A stretch of DNA of 6,265 bases from Hyphomicrobiales bacterium (GTDB taxonomy: Bacteria > Pseudomonadota > Alphaproteobacteria > Rhizobiales > Aestuariivirgaceae). Both the position numbers and the translations under genes were made by a program. Below, piece after piece: positions 1-6,259 of this stretch. The notes under the pieces were generated by a model. It ran no database searches and had not been told where the DNA came from. It saw only the letters and a program-made list of their open reading frames with translations. Positions within the stretch are counted from its first letter, which is position 1; each line of letters starts with the position of its first letter. The stretch lies in the NCBI GenBank assembly GCA_027051995.1, contig JALUFY010000036.1:1-6265 (forward strand). Reading direction: 5' to 3'.

Positions 1-99
1 ACCTATTACGATATTAAAATTATTAACTACGTATTCGGCAGACTTCACCGTAAGAAAATTTTTTATCCGTATAGTTTCTCTATTTTCCAGCGCATCCAT
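1..99 (-). CDS. N-terminal fragment of an AT-rich P-loop ATPase gene (ABC/SMC/OLD-like), running off the left edge
   Basis: An open frame begins with ATG at 99-97 and continues without a stop for 33 codons to base 1. The peptide begins MDALENRETIRIKNFLTVKS and its last residues are NNFNIVIG. The pattern of a short lead, IKNFLTVK, a few residues including AE, then FNIVIG matches the first two beta strands of ABC/SMC-type ATPases of the AAA_15/OLD kind, in which the Walker A loop (GPxxxGKS) follows directly; here the window ends at that glycine. An AAGGAG site sits 7 nt before the ATG and a near-consensus promoter lies upstream. GC is 32 of 99 bases, far below the rest of the window, which suggests horizontal acquisition. 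Such ATPases are common in phage-defence and other accessory loci, but no function can be assigned from this fragment. The frame and start are seen; the family is inference from a short segment. Confidence 0.72.
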   Translation of the reverse strand, partial: MDALENRETIRIKNFLTVKSAEYVVNNFNIVIG

Positions 100-106
100 G
101 GATCAG

Positions 107-112
107 CTCCTT
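107..112 (-). promoter_or_regulatory. Shine-Dalgarno site AAGGAG for the left-edge ATPase gene
   Basis: The minus strand reads AAGGAG at 112-107, then a 7-nt spacer, then ATG at 99-97. This is the best ribosome binding site in the window. It decides the start: a second ATG at 95-93 is in another frame that stops after ten codons. Confidence 0.75.
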
Positions 113-126
113 GTGCCTGCAGAAAA

Positions 127-155
127 ATTGTAGAGGAACCGAGTTTCTATATCAA
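127..155 (-). promoter_or_regulatory. Sigma70-type promoter for the left-edge ATPase gene, overlapping the end of argF
   Basis: On the minus strand TTGATA (155-150) is followed by exactly 17 nt and then TACAAT (132-127); each hexamer matches the consensus at five of six positions. Transcription would start near 118-120, giving an untranslated leader of about 20 nt that contains the AAGGAG site. The -35 hexamer lies inside the last two sense codons of argF (TTG ATA), so the promoter straddles the argF stop codon. No terminator-like hairpin separates argF from this gene, so read-through from argF is also possible. Confidence 0.6.
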
Positions 156-1079
156 CCCCTTCAGCGCGTGCACGAGAATGGCCTTCTGGGCGTGCACGCG
201 GTTTTCCGCCTCGTCGAAGATCACCGATTGCGGCCCGTCCAGCACCTCGCCGGTGGCCTCCTCGCCCCGGTGGGCGGGCAGGCAGTGCATGAAGATGGCG
301 TCCGGTTTCGCCCGCGCCATGAGGGCGGCGTTGACCTGATAGGGCATCAGATCATCGATGCGCCTTTGCGCCTCCTCCGGCTTGTGATGCATGGAGATCC
401 ACGAATCCGTCATCACGCAGTCGGCGCCGCGCACAGCCTCCGCCGGGTCTTCGGTGATGAACAGATCGCCGCCGTTCTCCCTGGCCCAGGCGATGATGCC
501 GTCTTCCGGCTGATAGCCCTTCGGCGCGCCGATGCGGAAGGGACAGCCCAGGATAACCGCCGCCTCGATCCACGAGCGGGTGACATTGGCGCAATCGCCG
601 ATCCAGGCGATGGTCAGGCCCTCGATGCGCCCCTTGGCCTCTTCCAGCGTTTGCAAATCGGCCATGATCTGGCACGGATGGGACAGATCGGTGAGGCCGT
701 TGATCACCGGCACGGAGGCGTATTCGGCAAGCTCGAGGATGCGCTCATGGCCGTGCGTGCGGATCATGATGGAATCCACCATGCGCGAGAGCACCCGCGC
801 GGTGTCGGGGATGGATTCGCCGCGCCCGATCTGCATGTCGCCGGAGTTGAACACAAGCGTCTCGCCGCCCAGCTGGCGCATGCCGGCGTCAAAGGAGGTG
901 CGCGTGCGGGTGGAGGGCTTCTCGAAGATCATCGCCAGCGAATATCCCGCCAGCGGCGCGTCGTCGTCCACCGCGCCCTTCGTCCTGCCGGCGCGCGCCG
1001 CCTTGCGCCGTCTGGCCTCCGCCAGAATGGCCAGCAGCTCGTCCTTCGAGAAATCGCGGATATCGAGAAAATGCGTCAT
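147..1079 (-). CDS. argF: Ornithine carbamoyltransferase
   Basis: This cytoplasmic enzyme transfers the carbamoyl group of carbamoyl phosphate to ornithine to make citrulline in arginine synthesis. The 310-residue length is normal for the family. Visible motifs are the carbamoyl-phosphate loop STRTR (residues 56-60), HPCQ (134-137), the DSWISM segment in the ornithine-binding half (225-230) and the HCLPAHRG signature (265-272) with its conserved cysteine. The ATG at 1079 is chosen because family homology begins at once (HFLDIRDF) and the next in-frame ATG is residue 50. An AAGGA lies only one base before this ATG, unusually close. It follows argD after 40 bp on the same strand and is probably co-transcribed. 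The last codons (TTG ATA TAG) are unusually AT-rich and abut the foreign-looking left edge. In many alphaproteobacteria, from memory, hslO follows argF; it does not do so here. Confidence 0.96.
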   Translation of the reverse strand: MTHFLDIRDFSKDELLAILAEARRRKAARAGRTKGAVDDDAPLAGYSLAMIFEKPSTRTRTSFDAGMRQLGGETLVFNSGDMQIGRGESIPDTARVLSRMVDSIMIRTHGHERILELAEYASVPVINGLTDLSHPCQIMADLQTLEEAKGRIEGLTIAWIGDCANVTRSWIEAAVILGCPFRIGAPKGYQPEDGIIAWARENGGDLFITEDPAEAVRGADCVMTDSWISMHHKPEEAQRRIDDLMPYQVNAALMARAKPDAIFMHCLPAHRGEEATGEVLDGPQSVIFDEAENRVHAQKAILVHALKGLI

Positions 1080-1119
1080 GTCCTTAATGTCCGTCTCACA
1101 TGTGTCCGGGAGGGCCGTT

Positions 1120-2304
1120 TCAGGCCTCTCCCCGCTTTTCCGCCAAGGCGGCGCAGGCGGCGTCCAGCCGCGCCAGGCCCTCGTCCATTTCGGCGTTCTC
1201 CAGCGTCAGCGGCGGCGCAAGGCGCACCACGTTGCCGCCCGCGCCGACCACCAGCACGCCGGCCTCGAAGGCGGCCCTGGCCACCTCGGTGTTTGGCACG
1301 CGGCATTCCAGCCCCAGCATCATGCCCAGACCGCGCACCCCGGCCAGCACGTCCGGGTATGAGGCGGCCAGCCCGGCAAGCTTCTGGTTCAGCCGCCCGG
1401 CCTTCGCCCGCACGCCTTCCAGAAAGGCGGGCTCCTCGACGATGTCCATCACCGCGTTGCCCACCGCCATGGCCAGCGGATTGCCGCCGAAGGTGGAGCC
1501 ATGCACGCCCGCCGTCATGCCCGCCGCCGCATCCTTCGTGGCCAGGCACGCGCCGATGGGAAAGCCGCCGCCCAGCGCCTTGGCCAGCGCCATGATGTCC
1601 GGTTTGACGCCGGCCCATTCATGGGCGAAGAGCCGTCCGGTGCGCCCCATGCCGCACTGCACCTCGTCGAAGATGAGCAGAATGCCAGCCTCGTCGCACA
1701 GCTCGCGCAGGCCCTTGAGGAACTGCGGGTCCATCACCCGGATGCCGCCCTCGCCCTGCACCGGCTCGATGAGCATGGCCGCCGTCTCGTCCGTGATGGC
1801 CGCTTTCGCAGCCTCCAGATCACCCGGCTCCACCTGATCGAACCCGGGGCAGGCGGGGCCGAAACCCTCCATGTATTGCGGCTTGCCGCCCGCCGCGATG
1901 GTGGCCAGGGTGCGGCCGTGAAAGGCTCCGGCGAAGGTGATGACGCGGTATCTCTCCGGCCGGCCTTTTGCCGCGTGATACTTGCGCGCCGTCTTGATGG
2001 CGGTCTCCACGGCCTCCGCGCCGGAGTTGTTGAAGAACACCAGATCGGCGAAGCTGGCCGCGCACAGCCTTTGCGCCAGCCTCTCGCCTTCGGGAATGTG
2101 GTAGAGGTTGGAGGTGTGCCACAGCTTCTCCGCCTGCGCTTCAAGCGCCACCTTCAGACGCGGATGGGCGTGGCCGAAGCTGTTGACCGCGATGCCAGCG
2201 CCGAAGTCGATGAACTCGCGCCCGTCATCGGCGAACAATCGCGCGCCCTCGCCCCGCTCGAAGGCGACGGGATAGCGGTTGTATGTGGGCATCAGCGCGG
2301 TCAT
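1120..2304 (-). CDS. argD: Acetylornithine aminotransferase, PLP-dependent
   Basis: This class III aminotransferase converts N-acetylglutamate semialdehyde and glutamate to N-acetylornithine and 2-oxoglutarate, and family members often also serve in lysine synthesis. The 394-residue length is typical. Visible features are SGAEA (94-98) for phosphate binding of the cofactor, the FHGRT segment (128-132), EPVQGEGG (180-187), FDEVQ (212-216) with the aspartate that contacts the pyridine nitrogen, Lys242 in ALAKALGGG as the Schiff-base lysine, and GSTFGGNP (269-276). The N-terminus [12 protein letters not shown] is characteristic of ArgD. ATG at 2304 has AGGA about 10 nt upstream and a second purine run almost touching it; the ATG of residue 5 (2292) is a possible alternative. 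It is the first gene of the argD-argF unit, behind a clear promoter and a terminator-like leader hairpin. Close relatives such as succinylornithine or GABA aminotransferases are less likely given argF next door. Confidence 0.95.
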   Translation of the reverse strand: MTALMPTYNRYPVAFERGEGARLFADDGREFIDFGAGIAVNSFGHAHPRLKVALEAQAEKLWHTSNLYHIPEGERLAQRLCAASFADLVFFNNSGAEAVETAIKTARKYHAAKGRPERYRVITFAGAFHGRTLATIAAGGKPQYMEGFGPACPGFDQVEPGDLEAAKAAITDETAAMLIEPVQGEGGIRVMDPQFLKGLRELCDEAGILLIFDEVQCGMGRTGRLFAHEWAGVKPDIMALAKALGGGFPIGACLATKDAAAGMTAGVHGSTFGGNPLAMAVGNAVMDIVEEPAFLEGVRAKAGRLNQKLAGLAASYPDVLAGVRGLGMMLGLECRVPNTEVARAAFEAGVLVVGAGGNVVRLAPPLTLENAEMDEGLARLDAACAALAEKRGEA

Positions 2305-2323
2305 CTTCCTTGTGTCCTGCTGG

Positions 2324-2339
2324 CCCCGTCACGGCGGGG
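2324..2339. other. Small GC-rich hairpin in the argD leader
   Basis: CCCCG (2324-2328) pairs with CGGGG (2335-2339) around a 6-nt loop. On the minus strand it would sit in the argD leader about 20 nt before the start codon. It has no T-run after it in that direction, so it is not a terminator for argD. It may affect translation, or it may be a by-product of high GC content. Confidence 0.3.
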
Positions 2340-2351
2340 AAAAGGCGAACC

Positions 2352-2377
2352 AAAAACGCCGCCTGTGTGCGGCGGCG
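2352..2377 (-). terminator. Intrinsic-terminator-like hairpin in the argD leader (candidate attenuator)
   Basis: On the minus strand GGCGGCG (2377-2371) can pair with CGCCGCC reading back at 2363-2357, a perfect 7-bp GC stem with a 7-nt loop. It is followed immediately by TTTTT (2356-2352). This is the shape of a Rho-independent terminator acting on minus-strand transcripts. No minus-strand gene ends here: the upstream gene is divergent, and the hairpin lies between the argD promoter and the argD start. A downstream CGCC (2347-2344) could pair with the GGCG of the 3' stem arm (2360-2357) and compete with the terminator. Attenuation of argD-argF is therefore an inference. Confidence 0.5.
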
Positions 2378-2391
2378 CGAGCGGAGCGCTA

Positions 2392-2420
2392 TCTATACCG
2401 CCACCCGCCGCCGTGGTCAA
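2392..2420 (-). promoter_or_regulatory. Sigma70-type promoter for argD-argF
   Basis: The minus strand has TTGACC (2420-2415), a 17-nt spacer and TATAGA (2397-2392). Five of six bases match the -35 consensus and the -10 is strong. Predicted transcription begins near 2385-2387, giving a leader of about 80 nt to the argD ATG. No ARG-box-like palindrome was recognised around it. Confidence 0.65.
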
Positions 2421-2554
2421 ATGGGGGAAGCAGGCATTGCCGCGCAGGCGCTCCACAGGCCGGTTTTCCGGATCCCGATTTTTCAAAATGAGAAACGATT
2501 CAACCCTTGCGTTTGACCTTTGCCGCGCCTGCCTGCTGTGCTAACCGGTAATTC

Positions 2555-3220
2555 ATGAAACATCTTCTCGCTTCCCTCATCGCCGCCCTTTTCCTCTTCG
2601 CCCCGCCTTCCGCTCCGGTTCATGCGCGCGGCGAGCGGGCCGGATTGTTCGGCTATTACGTGCTCTCCATGTCCTGGTCGCCCAGCTTCTGCCTGAGCCG
2701 GGCCGGCAGGCGCGCCCGCAAGCAGTGCGCGCCGGGGGCGCGCAAGGGCTTCGTGCTGCATGGTCTTTGGCCGCAGTTCAAGCGCGGCTGGCCTTCAGAA
2801 TGCAGGGGCGCCAAGCGCTTCGTGCCGGACGCGGTGATCCGCGACGTGCTGGACGTCATGCCCGGCAGGGGGCTGGTGATCCACGAATGGCGCAAGCACG
2901 GCACCTGCTCCGGCGTCTCTCCGCGCGCCTATTTTTCTCTGGCGGAAAAGCTCTTCCGCAAGATCGTCATTCCGAAGGCCTATACCGCTCCGGCCCGGCT
3001 GCTGAAACGCGCCCCCGGCCAGATCGCCCAGGACTTCGCCCGCGCCAACACGGGCTTCACGAAGGAGATGTTCGCCGTTGTCTGCAAGGGCCGGGGGGAG
3101 ACGGCCAGATTGACGGAAGTGCGCGCGTGCTTCACGCCGGAGGGGCATCCCTCGCGCTGCGGAGTCAACGAGCGCCGCGCCTGCCGCGCCCGGCTGGTGA
3201 TCATCCCGCCGGTGCGCTGA
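2555..3220 (+). CDS. Secreted ribonuclease T2 family protein
   Basis: RNase T2 enzymes cleave single-stranded RNA through a 2',3'-cyclic phosphate intermediate. Both active-site blocks are present: FVLHGLWPQ (66-74, catalytic His69) and HEWRKHGTC (110-118, with His110, Glu111, Lys114 and His115). The N-terminus (MKHLLASLIAALFLFAPPSA, then PVHA) is a signal peptide with likely cleavage after Ala24, so the enzyme should act in the periplasm or outside. The mature part has eight cysteines (46, 58, 83, 118, 177, 192, 202, 210), consistent with disulfides. At 221 residues it is about the usual size for bacterial members. The ATG at 2555 has no clear Shine-Dalgarno site, but it is placed correctly for the signal peptide. 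It is divergent from argD and followed by a tRNA gene with its own promoter, so it is probably monocistronic. The physiological role may be nutrient RNA scavenging; that is inference. Confidence 0.93.
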   Translation: MKHLLASLIAALFLFAPPSAPVHARGERAGLFGYYVLSMSWSPSFCLSRAGRRARKQCAPGARKGFVLHGLWPQFKRGWPSECRGAKRFVPDAVIRDVLDVMPGRGLVIHEWRKHGTCSGVSPRAYFSLAEKLFRKIVIPKAYTAPARLLKRAPGQIAQDFARANTGFTKEMFAVVCKGRGETARLTEVRACFTPEGHPSRCGVNERRACRARLVIIPPVR

Positions 3221-3261
3221 AGCGGCGGGAAAAATTAATCGTCCCGCCCGCCAGAATGCGC

Positions 3262-3290
3262 TTGCAAAGCGCCCCGCGCTGGACTAGATA
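3262..3290 (+). promoter_or_regulatory. Promoter of the tRNA-Arg gene
   Basis: TTGCAA (3262-3267), a 17-nt spacer and TAGATA (3285-3290) form a good sigma70-type promoter. Predicted transcription starts about 20 nt before the mature tRNA 5' end. The short leader contains CCCG and CGGG runs that could form a small hairpin before the processing site. Confidence 0.55.
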
Positions 3291-3315
3291 GAGCCCGTCC
3301 CGCCGCACGGGATAA

Positions 3316-3392
3316 GCGCCGGTAGCTCAGCTGGATAGAGCACCAGACTACGAATCTGGGGGTCGGGGGTTCGAATCCTCCCCGGCGCGCCA
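3316..3392 (+). tRNA. tRNA-Arg with anticodon ACG
   Basis: A complete 77-nt cloverleaf can be drawn. The acceptor stem is GCGCCGG (3316-3322) with CCGGCGC (3382-3388), the D stem is GCTC/GAGC (3325-3328, 3338-3341), and the anticodon stem is CCAGA/TCTGG (3343-3347, 3355-3359) with loop CTACGAA. The T arm has TTCGAAT (3370-3376) between GGGGG and CCTCC. The anticodon is ACG at 3350-3352, expected to be edited to ICG by TadA so that it reads CGU, CGC and CGA arginine codons. The discriminator base is G and CCA is encoded at 3390-3392. No intron is seen. Confidence 0.97.
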
Positions 3393-3480
3393 TTTCTTCT
3401 CCATGGACATACACGCGCTTTCGCGAACCTGGTTTCTTCGCACATGGCGGGTGGGCTGTCTGATTGTGCGGCTTGAGCCT

Positions 3481-4119
3481 TCAGCCCTTCGCCGCCCTGA
3501 TGAAGGCGCTGATTTTTTGTCTGTCCTTGACGCCCCGGGCCGATTCCACGCCGGAGGAGACGTCCACCATGGGCGCGGCGGTGCGGCGGATGGCTTCGGC
3601 CACGTTTTGCGGGGTCAGACCGCCGGCCAGCATGAAGGGCTTATTGAATCCGCGCAGAAGGCTCCAGTCGAAGACATGGCCCGCGCCGCCGGGCAGACCC
3701 CCGGACTTTTCCGCATCCACCCAGGCGTCGAACAGCGGGAAGGCCATATGGTCTTCATAAGTGCTTGCCGCCTCGATGTCCTCTTCGTTGCGGACACGAA
3801 ACGCCTTTATCAACGGTATTTCCATTATATTGGAAATCTCATTCATTCTCCGGGGCGTCTCCTTTCCGTGCAGTTGCAAAAGATCGGGGCGCACCTTCTC
3901 CGAGATGGCGCGGAGCAGATCATCGCCCGCGTCCACCGTCAGCGCCACGATGCGCGCCCGGCCGCGCGCCGCTCCGGCCAGGCTGGCGGCCCGGTCTATC
4001 TCCACATGGCGCGGCGATGGCGGGAAGAACACAAGGCCGATGAAGTCCGCGCCCGCGTCGAGCGCGGCGTTCAGGGCGCGCGGCTCCGTAATGCCGCAGA
4101 TTTTCACCAGAACCGTCAT
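3481..4119 (-). CDS. trpF: Phosphoribosylanthranilate isomerase
   Basis: TrpF catalyses the Amadori rearrangement of N-(5'-phosphoribosyl)anthranilate to CdRP, the third committed step of tryptophan synthesis. The 212-residue single-domain TIM barrel is the normal size. Signature elements are VKICGIT (5-11) with catalytic Cys8, GLVFFPPSPR (28-37), LQLHG (81-85), the general acid Asp131 in LFDAW, the GGxGxxFDW phosphate region (144-152), AGGLTPQNV (165-173) and DVSSGVE (186-192). Its ATG overlaps the stop of the upstream 127-residue gene as ATGA (4119-4116), which supports this start and suggests translational coupling; GGGGAC directly precedes the ATG. trpB and trpA, the usual partners in alphaproteobacteria, are not next to it, and it converges on the tRNA-Arg gene with no clear terminator between them. 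An AT-rich patch with three ATA codons covers residues 92-104. Confidence 0.96.
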   Translation of the reverse strand: MTVLVKICGITEPRALNAALDAGADFIGLVFFPPSPRHVEIDRAASLAGAARGRARIVALTVDAGDDLLRAISEKVRPDLLQLHGKETPRRMNEISNIMEIPLIKAFRVRNEEDIEAASTYEDHMAFPLFDAWVDAEKSGGLPGGAGHVFDWSLLRGFNKPFMLAGGLTPQNVAEAIRRTAAPMVDVSSGVESARGVKDRQKISAFIRAAKG

Positions 4120-4499
4120 GTCCCCGCGCCCCTGTCCTCATCCATCCGTTTGAGATCGTCCTCCATGCGCGCCGTGGCGGCCTTCAGCACCGCCTCGTGA
4201 AAACGCGCGCCGGGATAGTCGTAATACTGCACGGCGCAGGGGATGTCCGCATGCAGGGCGCTGCGGCCCTTCGTTTCGAAATCCAGCCACAGGATGAGCG
4301 GCATGCCGCCCTGCGTGACATCGGCGAAAAGCCAGAAATAGTCGTTGAGCACCACCGCCGTTCCCGGCCGCTCGGCGAAGGGAAACTCCAGCACATCGCC
4401 GAAGCGCGCCCGCCAGCGCCGCCACAGGTTCCACGCCCGGGCGGGCAGCGCGCCTTCGGTGCGGCGCAGGCAGGGGATGCCGTCGAAAGGGGCGCTCAT
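4116..4499 (-). CDS. Uncharacterised 127-residue protein between the VWA gene and trpF
   Basis: I do not recognise this family. The frame lies exactly between two ATGA overlaps: its ATG overlaps the stop of the VWA gene (4499-4496) and its stop overlaps the trpF ATG (4119-4116). That makes it very likely a real, coupled gene. The protein appears soluble: there is no signal peptide and no clear membrane helix. The N-terminal third is rich in Arg and Trp (RAWNLWRRWRARFG, 21-34). A central hydrophobic, aromatic segment follows (VVLNDYFWLFADVTQGGMPL, 49-68, then ILWLDFETKG), and the C-terminus is charged and probably helical (about 100-122). Two cysteines occur (10, 88) and no known metal or nucleotide motif is seen. 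Context suggests a partner of the VWA protein; that is inference. No Shine-Dalgarno site is evident, so translation may depend on coupling. Confidence 0.82.
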   Translation of the reverse strand: MSAPFDGIPCLRRTEGALPARAWNLWRRWRARFGDVLEFPFAERPGTAVVLNDYFWLFADVTQGGMPLILWLDFETKGRSALHADIPCAVQYYDYPGARFHEAVLKAATARMEDDLKRMDEDRGAGT

Positions 4500-6259
4500 C
4501 TGGTCAGGCTCATGAACAATTCGGGCAGTTTTTCCGGCAGCCGCGCGATATGGTCGATAACCGTATAGCCGCCGTGGCCGAAAATGTCCGCAACATATTC
4601 GTCGGCGCGCGGATCGAGCGAAATGCAGAAGACATCGACGCCGCGCGCTTGCAGCTCCATCACCGCCTTGCGGGCGTCATGGCGCAGGTATCGCGGATCG
4701 GAGACGTCGATGTCGTGCGGCGCGCCGTCGGTGAGCAGCAGCAGGATGCGCTTTTCCTCCGCGCGCCCGGCCAGTTCCTCCCCGGCGCGGCGCAGCGCCG
4801 CCCCCATGCGGGTGGAAAGCCCCGCCTCCATGGCGGCCAGGCGCGCCATCGCCGCCTCGCCCCAGCTTTCCGAGAAACCCTTGAAGTGCGTATAGCGCAC
4901 CTCGAAGCGGGTGTTGGAATGAAAGCCGGCGATGGCGAAGGGATCGCCCAGAGCCTGCGCGGCTTCGGCCAGCAGGGCGGTGGCCTCCTGCGAAAGCTGG
5001 AGAATGGAGCATTCCGCGCCGGGCGGCGTCTGGCGCACCGATTCGGACAGATCGAGCAGCAGCAGCAGCGAAAGATCGCGCCCCTGGCGGACGTGCGACT
5101 GGAAGACGCGCGGATCGGGCGCGACGTTCATGCGCAGATCGATGGCGGCGCGCACCGCCATGTCCACGTCAAGCTCGCCGCCGTCCTGCTGATGGCGGAT
5201 GCGCTGGCGCATCTGCGGGCGCAGCAGGTCGGCGATCTTGCGCAGACGCCGCGCCAGCAGGGCGTGCTTCTCCAGCAGGCGGGCGATGACGGCGGCATCC
5301 CCGGCGGGCTGGATGCGCTCGAAGACGGTGACCCAGTCCGGCCTGTATGTCCCGGCGGCGTGATCCCACTCCGGATAATGGCGCGGCGGAATGCCGTCAT
5401 CCGCCGCGGCGGGGCCCCGCGGCGCATCGCGCGCGCCGTGATCGGAGTGAAAATCGTCCTCGTCGCCGGTGTCCTCGAGGAATATCCACAGATAGCGGTT
5501 GTCGTCGCGATAGGAGACTTCGGTGTTCTCGAACCAGATCTTCGGCAGGCGGAAGTCATGGCTGTAGTTTTCCGTCAGCCAGCGCACGCCCAGTTCGGGG
5601 GCGATTTTCGTATCATGCGGATCAGCCGCCACGCGGGCGTCGAAAAGCGCCGTGTATTTGCCGATCATGGGATCGTCATGGCCGTGATCTGCGGACAGCA
5701 GGGCCCATGAGAGCATGGCCAGCCTGTGGCGGATGCACGAATATCCCTCCGGGCAGGCGTCCGGGCGGGGCCTGGGGTGCAGGGCCGCCCACAGCCGCCG
5801 CAGGCCCGGATAGCGCTTCATGGCCAGCGCCTCGATACGCGCGTCCTCGAAGGTTTCGATGGCCAGATGCTGAAAGGGGCTGAAGTTGTCGGCCAGAAAG
5901 GGGCGGCTCCATCTGGCGTGGGCGGCCATGTGGGCGATGGCCGCGCGGTATCTGTCCAGCCCGCTCACTCCCGCTTCGTCCTCGTAGACGTCGGGGATGT
6001 GAAAGCCCAGCCTGTCCAGATGCGGCCTTGGCCGGCGCATGGCGTCGAAGATTTCCGAATAGGGGCGGAAATCCGCCTCGATCCCCCACATGGCGCGGGC
6101 ATAGAGATCAAGGGCGCGGGCGTGATCGGCGAAGAGCACGCCGGAGCGCTCGCGCCGCAGGGCGGCATGGGCATCCGCCGTTTGCAGGGCGAAATAGTCC
6201 GTCATCCGCCAGGGCTGGGCGGCATGGACGCGCAGGCCGTAATCCACCCAGTTCTTCAC
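4496..6259 (-). CDS. CbbO/NorD-like von Willebrand factor A domain protein, probably 5'-incomplete
   Basis: The protein has an alpha-helical N-terminal region (about 1-260), an acidic linker (about 262-290), a conserved YPEWDHAAGTYRPDWVTVFE block (295-314), a helical hairpin (about 320-380) and a C-terminal VWA domain (about 395-587). The metal-ion-dependent adhesion site is complete: DLSES (403-407), Thr483 in LSTRMG and Asp511 in LLTDGAP. The tail (DPRYLRHDARKAV, then DPRADEYV and LPEKLPEL) is typical of CbbO and NorD. Those proteins act with a MoxR-class AAA+ ATPase (CbbQ/NorQ) to remodel or activate a target such as Rubisco or nitric oxide reductase. No such ATPase or target gene is visible here; it may lie beyond the right edge. 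The frame begins with GTG at 6259 but has no stop before base 6265, so the true start may be outside; ATG at 6205 is an alternative. It heads the overlapping VWA, 127-residue, trpF series. Confidence 0.88.
   Translation of the reverse strand: MKNWVDYGLRVHAAQPWRMTDYFALQTADAHAALRRERSGVLFADHARALDLYARAMWGIEADFRPYSEIFDAMRRPRPHLDRLGFHIPDVYEDEAGVSGLDRYRAAIAHMAAHARWSRPFLADNFSPFQHLAIETFEDARIEALAMKRYPGLRRLWAALHPRPRPDACPEGYSCIRHRLAMLSWALLSADHGHDDPMIGKYTALFDARVAADPHDTKIAPELGVRWLTENYSHDFRLPKIWFENTEVSYRDDNRYLWIFLEDTGDEDDFHSDHGARDAPRGPAAADDGIPPRHYPEWDHAAGTYRPDWVTVFERIQPAGDAAVIARLLEKHALLARRLRKIADLLRPQMRQRIRHQQDGGELDVDMAVRAAIDLRMNVAPDPRVFQSHVRQGRDLSLLLLLDLSESVRQTPPGAECSILQLSQEATALLAEAAQALGDPFAIAGFHSNTRFEVRYTHFKGFSESWGEAAMARLAAMEAGLSTRMGAALRRAGEELAGRAEEKRILLLLTDGAPHDIDVSDPRYLRHDARKAVMELQARGVDVFCISLDPRADEYVADIFGHGGYTVIDHIARLPEKLPELFMSLTR

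Noticed and set aside
1..133. Plus-strand open frames at the left edge, one ending with TAG at 131-133, as the tail of an incoming gene.
   Set aside because: Short stop-free runs are expected by chance over this length. The minus strand has a promoter, an AAGGAG site and a family-like N-terminus over the same bases.
111..1595. Long plus-strand frame antisense to argF and argD.
   Set aside because: It is a GC-rich shadow: low-complexity Pro/Arg-rich translation crossing two clear genes on the other strand.
2513..2542. TTGACC with a poor -10 (TGTGCT at 18-nt spacing) as the RNase T2 promoter.
   Set aside because: The -35 is good but no acceptable -10 follows at 16-18 nt, so the start site for this gene cannot be placed.
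3224..3248. Inverted repeat GGCGGGA/TCCCGCC after the RNase T2 stop, as a terminator.
   Set aside because: The loop is 11 nt and no T-run follows on the plus strand, so intrinsic termination is not supported, although the stem could protect the mRNA 3' end.
3370..3392. The 3' end of tRNA-Arg as an occupied integration site.
   Set aside because: No duplicated tRNA tail, integrase or composition change follows; trpF lies 88 bp away in GC-rich DNA.
3393..3480. Shared terminator between the convergent tRNA-Arg and trpF genes.
   Set aside because: Only a 4-bp CGCG stem (3414-3425) was seen, without a T-run in either direction.
4550..5710. Long plus-strand frame of about 386 codons antisense to the VWA gene.
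   Set aside because: The minus-strand frame has full CbbO/NorD motifs; this antisense frame shows no recognisable domain.
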